Below, piece by piece: positions 30,903 through 36,633 of a stretch of 36,633 bases of DNA. This DNA is from an uncultured Eubacteriales bacterium. GTDB taxonomy: Bacteria; Bacillota; Clostridia; Oscillospirales; Oscillospiraceae. The stretch is from the NCBI GenBank assembly GCA_900319635.1, contig ONPF01000009.1:1-36633 (forward strand), written 5' to 3'. The notes under the pieces were generated by a model that saw only the letters and a list, made by a program, of their open reading frames with translations, had not been told where the DNA came from and made no database searches. Made by a program: the position numbers and the translations under genes. Within the stretch, counting starts at the first letter, position 1, and each line of letters begins with the position of its first letter.

Positions 30903-32030
30903 ATGCTGTATGCGATCATTGCCGTGCTGGTCATTCTGGCTGACCAGCTGATCAAGATCTACGTCACAACAGACGGCTTCCAGCCGATCCAGCTGATCCC
31001 CGGCGTTCTGGATCTGGGCATCAACGGGGGCGATCCCAACGCCCTGCACTATGTTCAGAATAACGGCGGCGCCTTCGGCCTCCTCGGCGGCCAGATTCCC
31101 ACCTTCTGGTTCATCGTCATCGCCGGTGTCTTCACCGTGCTGGTGATCCTGGCCCTTTCCACCAAGTTCATCCGCGGCTTCCTGGCTCGCTGGAGCATCG
31201 TGCTGGTCACCGCCGGCGGCATCTCCAACTGCATCGACCGGGTCATCAACGTCAAGCCCGACGGTCATGTGGTGGATATGTTCCTGTTCCCCTTCACCCA
31301 GAAAGCTGACGGAACCTACTGGTTCCCGGTGTTCAACCTGGCGGATGTGTTCATCACCGTCTTCTGCATTCTCTTTATTCTTGCCATTCTCTTCGGCCGC
31401 AGCCCCAAGAGCAGCGCGGACGAGGATGAGTTCGACGAGGACGAAGAAGAAGAGGATCTGGTTGAGGAGGAAGAGAAGGTCCGTCCCAGCCGCCGCAGCC
31501 GCAAGAGCCGCAAGGACGAGTACGAGGAGGAAGAGGACGAGGAAGAAGAAGTCCGCCGTCCCGCCGCCAAGGTCGAGCGCAAGAGCCGCAAGGCCCGCCA
31601 GTCCAAGTATGACGAGGAGTACGAGCAGTACAAGGCCGCCCAGCGCGCCCAGGAAGCCCAGCAGCCTCAGCCCGCCCAGCAGCCTCAGCCCGCCGCCGTG
31701 GTGGAGAATCCTGCCTACGATCCCGCGGATCCCTTCGCCGAGTGGGAGCGCGCCAACAACGCCCAGCCCGCCCAGCGTCCCGCGCCCGCCCCGGTGGAGG
31801 AGCCCACGCAGGCCGCCTTTACCGCGCCGCGTCAGCAGCGCCCCGCTGCCGTCCGCAGCGAGCTGGCCGCCGACCCGCAGTACGCCAGCCGTCCCGCCGC
31901 GCAGCCCAAGCAGGAGCAGCCCGCCCCTGCGCCCGCGCCCGCGCCGAGACCGGCCCGCAAGCCCGCCCCCGCCCCGGTGGAGGAGCCCGAATCCTTCTCC
32001 CTGGACGATATTCTGGCGGAATTCAAGTAA
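30903..32030 (+). CDS. lspA: Lipoprotein signal peptidase with long charged tail
   Basis: Signal peptidase II removes signal peptides from prolipoproteins. Residues 1-165 are a four-helix LspA core with DQLIKIYV, NNGGAFGLL, GHVVDM (catalytic Asp125) and FNLADVF (catalytic Asp148). The normal enzyme ends near residue 165. Here another 210 residues follow on the cytoplasmic side: an Asp/Glu run (172-192), alternating basic and acidic blocks to about 245, a Gln/Pro/Ala-rich disordered stretch, and the distinct end ESFSLDDILAEFK. There is no stop, frameshift or internal start between the parts. AGGAG precedes the ATG. The core is certain; the tail's role is unknown. Confidence 0.93.
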   Translation: MLYAIIAVLVILADQLIKIYVTTDGFQPIQLIPGVLDLGINGGDPNALHYVQNNGGAFGLLGGQIPTFWFIVIAGVFTVLVILALSTKFIRGFLARWSIVLVTAGGISNCIDRVINVKPDGHVVDMFLFPFTQKADGTYWFPVFNLADVFITVFCILFILAILFGRSPKSSADEDEFDEDEEEEDLVEEEEKVRPSRRSRKSRKDEYEEEEDEEEEVRRPAAKVERKSRKARQSKYDEEYEQYKAAQRAQEAQQPQPAQQPQPAAVVENPAYDPADPFAEWERANNAQPAQRPAPAPVEEPTQAAFTAPRQQRPAAVRSELAADPQYASRPAAQPKQEQPAPAPAPAPRPARKPAPAPVEEPESFSLDDILAEFK

Positions 32031-32033
32031 AGA

Positions 32034-32954
32034 ATGGAAGAAGATCTTCTTCAAATCACAGCAGAGGAGAGCGGCGAGCGAATCGACGCTCTCCTTGCGC
32101 GTATGGTGCCCGAACTGAGCCGCAGCGCCGCCCAGCGCCTGCTGGAGGAGGGGCTGGTGACCCTTCTGGGGAAGCCCGTGAGGAAAAACTACCGCTGCGC
32201 CGCCGGAGACTGCTTCGAGCTCGTCCTGCTGGAGCCGGAGGAGCTGCCCCTGGTGCCCCAGGACATCCCCCTGGACGTGGTATTTGAGGACTCGGACGTG
32301 ATCGTGGTCAACAAGCCCCGGGGGCTGGTGGTGCACCCCGCGCCTGGGCATCCGGACGGCACCCTGGTGAACGCCCTCGTCTTCCATTGCGGGGACAGTC
32401 TCTCCGGCATCGGCGGGGAAAAGCGCCCCGGCATCGTCCACCGCATCGACAAGGACACCTCGGGCCTGCTGATCGCGGCAAAGAACGACTTTGCCCACCG
32501 GGCGCTCTCAGAGCAGCTCAAGGATCGGAGCCTCTCCCGCACTTACGAGGCCGTGGTGCGCGGAAATCTGCGGGAGGACGCGGGCACGGTGGATCGGCCC
32601 ATCGGCCGCCACCCCACGGATCGCAAGCGCATGGCCATCGTGCCGGGGGGCCGCCCGGCGGTGACCCATTGGCAGGTGCTGGCCCGCTACAAGGGCTATA
32701 CCCATGTGCGCTGCAAGCTGGAGACCGGCCGCACCCACCAGATCCGGGTGCATATGGCGAGCCTGGGGCACCCCCTGCTGGGGGACTTCACCTACGGCGC
32801 CCCCTCGCCGGAGAAGGGGCTGGAGGGACAGTGTCTCCATGCCCGCGCCCTGCAGTTCATCCACCCCCGCAGCGGCGAGCCGGTAAGGCTGGAGACCCCG
32901 CTGCCGGACTATTTTTTGGACGTCCTCTCAAAACTCGGACCACAAATCGGATAA
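32034..32954 (+). CDS. rluD: Ribosomal large subunit pseudouridine synthase, RluD family
   Basis: A pseudouridine synthase of the RluA/RluD family. The 306-residue product has an N-terminal S4 domain (GERIDALLARMVPELSRSAA), the catalytic HRIDKDTSGLL with Asp139, and GRTHQIRVHMASLGHPLLGD. In Firmicutes such proteins are called RluD; the exact 23S sites are not decided here. The ATG is three bases after the lspA stop without a clear ribosome site, so coupling with lspA is likely. Confidence 0.92.
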   Translation: MEEDLLQITAEESGERIDALLARMVPELSRSAAQRLLEEGLVTLLGKPVRKNYRCAAGDCFELVLLEPEELPLVPQDIPLDVVFEDSDVIVVNKPRGLVVHPAPGHPDGTLVNALVFHCGDSLSGIGGEKRPGIVHRIDKDTSGLLIAAKNDFAHRALSEQLKDRSLSRTYEAVVRGNLREDAGTVDRPIGRHPTDRKRMAIVPGGRPAVTHWQVLARYKGYTHVRCKLETGRTHQIRVHMASLGHPLLGDFTYGAPSPEKGLEGQCLHARALQFIHPRSGEPVRLETPLPDYFLDVLSKLGPQIG

Positions 32955-32966
32955 AGGAGAATGCAT

Positions 32967-33161
32967 ATGGATCTCAAAAAAATCGGCGGCCTGGTGCTGG
33001 CCGCGCTGTTGATCATCGGCGGCGTCATCCTGGCCGTCAAGCTCATCTCCGGCGCCCTGGCGCTGGTGCACGGGCTGCTGAACACCATTCTGGGCGTGGT
33101 GGTGATCCTCGCCCTGGTGGCCATCGTCATCTGGATGTTCCGCTACGCGAAGAAGAAATAA
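32967..33161 (+). CDS. Small two-helix membrane protein
   Basis: A 64-residue protein that is almost all hydrophobic: two predicted membrane helices (about residues 6-24 and 33-57) and a basic end RYAKKK. The ATG at 32967 has GGAG seven bases upstream; an ATG two codons earlier is too close. It is 12 bp after rluD and followed by a hairpin. I recognise no family. Confidence 0.7.
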   Translation: MDLKKIGGLVLAALLIIGGVILAVKLISGALALVHGLLNTILGVVVILALVAIVIWMFRYAKKK

Positions 33162-33174
33162 GCGAGCAACGCAA

Positions 33175-33208
33175 AAACCGCCTGCGGGGAAAACTCCGCA
33201 GGCGGTTT
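33175..33208. repeat. Terminator-like hairpin, left copy of a 34-bp direct repeat
   Basis: AAACCGCCTGCGG, GGAAAACT, CCGCAGGCGGTTT. A perfect 13-bp stem with A/T ends that could end the rluD operon (plus) or stop minus-strand transcripts (T5 on that side). It is identical to 33378-33411. Confidence 0.85.
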
Positions 33209-33377
33209 CAAGCTGTCGACAAAGTGTCGACAGCTTGAAAGCAAGAATGGGAACTTCCGAAAAAAGTTCCCATTCTTGCATAGATTGAACGTGAAAGGGG
33301 GACTCCCATCCCCCCTTCACAATCCCCCCATGCGTGTCGGTACCTTGCCGCATGGGCGAAGGGTTGTCTACAGTCTG
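33209..33377. mobile_element. Multi-hairpin, MITE-like element, copy 1
   Basis: A 169-bp block between two identical 34-bp hairpins. It contains a 16-bp stem TTTCAAGCTGTCGACA with an AAG loop (33206-33240), a 16-bp stem GCAAGAATGGGAACTT (33241-33256 with 33264-33279), a GTGAA-GGGGG/CCCCCTTCAC stem (about 33291-33320), and CCCATGCG/CGCATGGG (about 33327-33356). Its ends CAAGCTGTCGACAA and TTGTCTACAGTCTG are inverted copies matching at 11 of 14 positions. No open frame is credible. It is called MITE-like because of the ends and the flanking duplication; a structured RNA is the alternative. Confidence 0.6.
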
Positions 33378-33411
33378 AAACCGCCTGCGGGGAAAACTCC
33401 GCAGGCGGTTT
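33378..33411. repeat. Terminator-like hairpin, right copy of a 34-bp direct repeat
   Basis: Identical to 33175-33208. It lies just past the aqpZ stop on the minus strand, so it may serve as that gene's terminator, although only three T residues follow on that strand. Confidence 0.85.
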
Positions 33412-33412
33412 T

Positions 33413-33448
33413 ATATGGATTGCTTCTCTTATATGTATTGCTTCTCTT
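33413..33448. repeat. Tandem 18-bp repeat at the aqpZ stop
   Basis: ATATGGATTGCTTCTCTT and ATATGTATTGCTTCTCTT, two units with one difference. The second overlaps the aqpZ stop codon. Confidence 0.85.
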
Positions 33449-34136
33449 ACTTCTTCTCCAGGAACTTGTAGGTACAGGCTGCCAGGGCCGCGCCGATGAA
33501 GGGCGCCACGATGAAGACCCAGAGGACGGCAAGGGGCGCGGTATTGCCCGCGATGGCCGCTACCACGGCGGGGCCGAAGGAACGGGCCGGGTTCACGGAG
33601 GTGCCCGTGAGGCCGATGCCGAAGATGTGCACCAGGGTCAGGGTCAGGCCGATGATCAGACCGCCGAAGGAGCCGTGGCCGGCATTCTTGGAGGTCACGC
33701 CCAGGATGGTCAGCACGAAGATAAAGGTCAGCAGGATCTCCACGATCAGCCCGGCGGGGACGCTGCCGTTCACGCCTGCCAGCCCATTGGTACCGAGACC
33801 GCCGGTCTTGTCCGCCACGCCGCCCAGCTTGAAAATCAGCGCCAGCAGACCGGCGCCGGCCAGCGCGCCCAGGCACTGGGCGATCACATAGCCCACAAAG
33901 TCCTTGACCTTCATGCCGCCGGTCATCAGCACACCGAGAGACACCGCGGGGTTGATGTGGCAGCCGGAGATGTTGCCCACGCAGTAGGCCATGCCCACGA
34001 TCACCAGGCCGAAGGCCAGCGCCGTCAGGATATAGCCGCCGCCCGCTGCCGCGTCGCAGCCCACCAGCATCGCCGTGCCGCAGCCCAGCAGCACCAGGGT
34101 GCAGGTTCCGATAAATTCCGCAATCAACTTTTTCAT
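33447..34136 (-). CDS. aqpZ: Aquaporin Z-type water channel
   Basis: A membrane channel of the MIP family. The 229-residue product has two NPA motifs (HINPAVSLG at 62-64, SVNPARSFGP at 182-184) and about six membrane helices. Selectivity-filter residues read as in AqpZ: Phe42, His170, Thr179 and Arg185 by alignment to the known motif spacing, which favours water over glycerol. AGGAGG lies before the ATG at 34136. It is a single gene with its own promoter. Confidence 0.94.
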   Translation of the reverse strand: MKKLIAEFIGTCTLVLLGCGTAMLVGCDAAAGGGYILTALAFGLVIVGMAYCVGNISGCHINPAVSLGVLMTGGMKVKDFVGYVIAQCLGALAGAGLLALIFKLGGVADKTGGLGTNGLAGVNGSVPAGLIVEILLTFIFVLTILGVTSKNAGHGSFGGLIIGLTLTLVHIFGIGLTGTSVNPARSFGPAVVAAIAGNTAPLAVLWVFIVAPFIGAALAACTYKFLEKK

Positions 34137-34177
34137 GTTTTCTCCCTCCTTATTCAAGTTTCGTTTCCGGTGTTTCC

Positions 34178-34206
34178 ATTATACGGGCTATCTCTGTCCG
34201 CGGCAA
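34178..34206 (-). promoter_or_regulatory. Promoter of aqpZ
   Basis: On the minus strand, TTGCCG (34206-34201), 17 bp, TATAAT (34183-34178), about 40 bp before the start codon. Confidence 0.75.
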
Positions 34207-34240
34207 GAGAAATCTGTCTCTCCGGCCCGCAGTTATGGGT

Positions 34241-34271
34241 GCAGGGCCGGAAAAATTTTTCCCGGCCCTGC
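34241..34271 (-). terminator. Palindrome after the DUF6273 gene
   Basis: GCAGGGCCGG and CCGGCCCTGC around AAAAATTTTTC. It is a strong hairpin with the A/T part in the loop and no T tail, so its terminator strength is uncertain. Confidence 0.6.
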
Positions 34272-34279
34272 AGGATAGA

Positions 34280-35737
34280 TTAAAACAGTTTTTTCAGCTC
34301 CCCCAGCTCCAGCGCGGGGAGCCGGTGGAACATGCGCATGTATACCAGCACCGCCAGCAGCAGCACTAGGATCAGCAGGACCACCGGCAGGATCGAGCGC
34401 CGATAGATCGCAGCGATGATCAGCACGATCGTGAGCAGAGCCGCCGCCCCCAGCACGATCAGCGTGAAGAGCCTGCTCTCCCGCTGCTCGTCAGCCGTCT
34501 TTTGGGGCTCCGTCGGGATTCCCGGCGTCTCCGGCTCCTCGGCGGCGGGTTCAGTCGGCTCGGCCCGGGGATCGTCCTGCACCAGAGAGATGCTTCCCGT
34601 GGACTCCGGCTCTTCCGGCGTCTCGTCCGTCTCCGGCTCCGCCGGCGTTTCCGGCTGCTCCAGGCGCAGCTCCTGCAAAGGGCTTGCGTAGTTGGTCTGG
34701 TGCTCTTCTCCCAGCTGCTCGCAGAAGAGGTACAGCGCGGCGCCCTCCGGCAGCTCCAACTCGTCCAGCTTCAGCTGCAGGGTGCCCTCGGCGGCGGCAG
34801 GCTGCTCCAGGCGCAGGAGCTTGAGGGGCTGGCCCTCCGCGTCCCGCACCAGCAGGGAGAGCATGGCGTTTTCGCCCACATCCGCGCCGCTGTAGCGCAC
34901 GGTGAGCTCGTTTCCGCCGAGCGCGGCGGTCTCCGCCTCAAAGGCGTGCTCCGAAAGCTCCACCAGCAGCTTATATTCGTGCTTCGCTTCATCCGTGGGC
35001 AGCGTCACCGCGCCAGGGGCGCCCCCATCCTCCGCAGGCAGGAGGAAGATCGCGTCCTGCACGTTCAGATTGATGCAGGGCCGCGCAGACCACTTGGCGT
35101 CGGGTAGATAGTCGTGGATGGTGCGATCCTGCAGCACGATGCCGTGGTAGTCATCGTGGTAATAGTGGGGCGAGCGCAGCCAATAGTAGCTCTCCAGGCT
35201 GCAGACCTTGACGGTGCGCTTGTTCGTCTGGCTGTAGCTGCCGAAATACTGATCCAGCTCGATGACCGAGAGGAAGAAGACCTTCTCCCCCTTCAGCTCC
35301 ACCTCGCGCCAGGTCAGGCCGTAGAGCTTGTTGGGGAAGGTGGCGGGCTCGTACTTGTCCGTGGCGGGAATCAGCTCGCTCTCCGCTTCGGTGAAGGCGG
35401 TTTCTGCGAAGTTCGTGCACCATTCCTGGCCCAGGCTCCCCTCCCAGAGGGTGGATTTTTCGTCAAAGGCGACCTGGTTTTTGTCGATCAGATCCCGTGA
35501 GAGCAGGAACACACCCTCTGTCCCCATATTGGTCTGGCCAGGGTCCAGCACCAGCCAGGGCACAGGATTATCCTTGTACACGCCATACCAGATGACGTCG
35601 TCTTCCCGGAGGCCCCAGCTGTTGCTCTTCTCCTCCGCCTCCTCTTCCGCTTCCGGTTCCTCGGCGAAGGCCGCGGCGGGCAGCAGAGCGAGCAGCAGGA
35701 TCAGGATCATCAGCAGAGCAAGGAGTTTTCTTTTCAT
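34280..35737 (-). CDS. Secreted DUF6273-type protein with C-terminal membrane anchor
   Basis: A 485-residue surface protein. It has a signal peptide (cleavage likely after AAAFA, residue 25). A DUF6273-like domain at about 40-250 follows, with IWYGVYKDNPVPWLVL, W-CTNFAETAFTEAE, YYWLRSP (near 184) and WSARPCINLN; this is the formylglycine-enzyme-like fold region common in gut Firmicutes. Next come beta-rich repeats to about 370, an acidic Pro/Glu/Thr linker, then two adjacent membrane helices (about 412-434 and 440-462) and a short end rich in leucine. AGGAG lies ten bases before the ATG at 35737. The ligand and role are unknown. Confidence 0.8.
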   Translation of the reverse strand: MKRKLLALLMILILLLALLPAAAFAEEPEAEEEAEEKSNSWGLREDDVIWYGVYKDNPVPWLVLDPGQTNMGTEGVFLLSRDLIDKNQVAFDEKSTLWEGSLGQEWCTNFAETAFTEAESELIPATDKYEPATFPNKLYGLTWREVELKGEKVFFLSVIELDQYFGSYSQTNKRTVKVCSLESYYWLRSPHYYHDDYHGIVLQDRTIHDYLPDAKWSARPCINLNVQDAIFLLPAEDGGAPGAVTLPTDEAKHEYKLLVELSEHAFEAETAALGGNELTVRYSGADVGENAMLSLLVRDAEGQPLKLLRLEQPAAAEGTLQLKLDELELPEGAALYLFCEQLGEEHQTNYASPLQELRLEQPETPAEPETDETPEEPESTGSISLVQDDPRAEPTEPAAEEPETPGIPTEPQKTADEQRESRLFTLIVLGAAALLTIVLIIAAIYRRSILPVVLLILVLLLAVLVYMRMFHRLPALELGELKKLF

Positions 35738-35827
35738 CTGTCTCGTTCTCCTCTCCGATTGATCTCTTTGCATCGGAACACAGGCACGTGGAGAAGCAGC
35801 GCCATCCTCCGCGCCGATCACAGGGGC

Positions 35828-36367
35828 TTAATAGTTTTCTTTCCGCACCTCAAAGTAGGCCTGGGGATGGTTGCACACCGGGCAGGTCTCGGGAGGCGTG
35901 GTGCCCACCACCAGGTGGCCGCAGTTGCGGCACTCCCAGACCACAACGCCGCTCTTCTCGAACTGGGTCTTGGTCTGCACGTTCTCCAGGAGCTTCCGAT
36001 AGCGCTCCTCGTGGTGCTTCTCGATGGCGCCCACGCCGCGGAACTTGGCGGCCAGCTCCGGGAAGCCCTCCTCCTCGGCCTCCTTGGCCATGCGCTCATA
36101 CATGTCCGTCCACTCGAAGTTCTCGCCCTCGGCGGCGTGGAGCAGGTTTTCCTCCACGGTGCCCAGCTCGCCCAGCTCCTTGAACCAGAGCTTGGCGTGC
36201 TCCTTCTCGTTATCGGCGGTCTTCAGAAAGATCTCCGCGATCTGCTCGTAACCGGCCTTCTTGGCCACGGAAGCAAAATAGGTGTACTTGTTCCGCGCCT
36301 GGCTCTCGCCCGCAAAGGCCTCCCACAGATTCTTCTCGGTTTTGGTGCCGGCATATTTGTTCGCCAT
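35828..36367 (-). CDS. rbr: Rubrerythrin
   Basis: A non-haem di-iron peroxidase that protects anaerobes from hydrogen peroxide. The 179-residue product has a four-helix ferritin-like domain with iron ligands in GESQAR (Glu21), DNEKEH and EKHHEERY, and a C-terminal rubredoxin domain with CRNCG and CPVC. GGAGG precedes the ATG at 36367, and a sigma-A type promoter lies upstream. The DUF6273 gene follows 90 bp later. Confidence 0.97.
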   Translation of the reverse strand: MANKYAGTKTEKNLWEAFAGESQARNKYTYFASVAKKAGYEQIAEIFLKTADNEKEHAKLWFKELGELGTVEENLLHAAEGENFEWTDMYERMAKEAEEEGFPELAAKFRGVGAIEKHHEERYRKLLENVQTKTQFEKSGVVVWECRNCGHLVVGTTPPETCPVCNHPQAYFEVRKENY

Positions 36368-36404
36368 AACAGGATCCTCCAAATCAAAAAATTTTTACAA
36401 ATAT

Positions 36405-36434
36405 ACTATACCCCAAAAGGCGGTTTCAAGTCAA
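36405..36434 (-). promoter_or_regulatory. Promoter of rbr
   Basis: On the minus strand, TTGACT (36434-36429), 18 bp, TATAGT (36410-36405), about 38 bp before the start codon, followed by an AT-rich leader. Confidence 0.75.
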
Positions 36435-36456
36435 CCGCTGCCGGATCAAAGTGCAT

Positions 36457-36487
36457 AAAAAATCAGAGCCGCTCATTTGAGCGGCTC
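36457..36487 (-). terminator. Minus-strand terminator beside element copy 2
   Basis: On the minus strand, GAGCCGCTC, AAAT, GAGCGGCTC, then TGATTTTTT. It directly adjoins the second multi-hairpin element and would end transcripts coming from beyond the right edge. Confidence 0.85.
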
Positions 36488-36633
36488 AAGCTGTCGACAA
36501 AGTGTCGACAGCTTGAGAGCAAAACTGGGAACTACCGAAAAAAGTTCCCAGTTTTGCGTAGATTGAACGTGAAGGGGGGCATCCCTTCGCCCTCCCCCCT
36601 TCACAATCCCCCCATGCGTGTCCAAACTATGCC
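36485..36633. mobile_element. Multi-hairpin, MITE-like element, copy 2 (cut by the window edge)
   Basis: It has the same order as copy 1: CTCAAGCTGTCGACA stem (36485-36517), GCAAAACTGGGAACT stem (36519-36533 with 36543-36557), the shared TAGATTGAACGTGAA, a GTGAAGGGGGG/CCCCCCTTCAC stem, and the shared CACAATCCCCCCATGCGTGT. Stem bases that differ from copy 1 change in pairs. The right end lies beyond the window. Confidence 0.65.

Overview
The window (36.6 kb, GC-rich) reads as chromosome of an anaerobic gut-type member of the Clostridia, most likely Oscillospiraceae or a near relative. This is inferred from the gene order yggS-sepF-divIVA-ileS-lspA-rluD, the mutS/miaB/mutL/miaA/hfq cluster, an L10-leader-controlled rplJ-rplL pair, rubrerythrin, strong AGGAGG ribosome sites, and the dense GC-rich intergenic repeats seen in these genomes. 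No rRNA, tRNA, CRISPR array, prophage or conjugative module was found.

Left part (1-9 kb): a large multidomain surface lipoprotein is followed 15 bp later by a 66-codon protein joining a double-glycine export leader to a LysM domain. Next come the L10 leader with rplJ-rplL, a 550-bp gene-free block of repeats, a stand-alone MmeI-like restriction-modification enzyme whose specificity region is AT-rich, and a MATE exporter.

Middle-left (9-15 kb): a DivIVA-like coiled-coil protein, then a vitamin B6 group. A pyridoxal/pyridoxamine kinase diverges from a MocR/PdxR-type regulator that is missing the end of its aminotransferase-like domain; the regulator is followed by threonine aldolase and the dipeptidase PepD. 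After this lies a REP-associated transposase (RAYT) with REP-like hairpins both upstream of it and inside its own reading frame.

Middle (15-27 kb): DNA repair and tRNA modification. A minus-strand operon runs DUF559 nuclease-like protein, mutS, CPBP protease, trmO. A repeat-rich stretch with two small genes separates it from miaB. mutL-miaA diverge from miaB through overlapping promoters, and hfq sits between two related repeat elements.

Right part (27-36.6 kb): the cell-division and cell-envelope cluster yggS-sepF-divIVA, then ileS, lspA with an unusual 200-residue charged tail, rluD and a small membrane protein. Then come aqpZ, a DUF6273-type surface protein and rubrerythrin on the minus strand. 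The most unusual structure is a 169-bp multi-hairpin element at 33.2 kb, with similar inverted ends and enclosed by two identical 34-bp terminator-like hairpins. A second copy at the right edge has paired base changes that keep its stems. Together with the RAYT gene carrying its own REP-like repeats, it is the best candidate for an undescribed system here.
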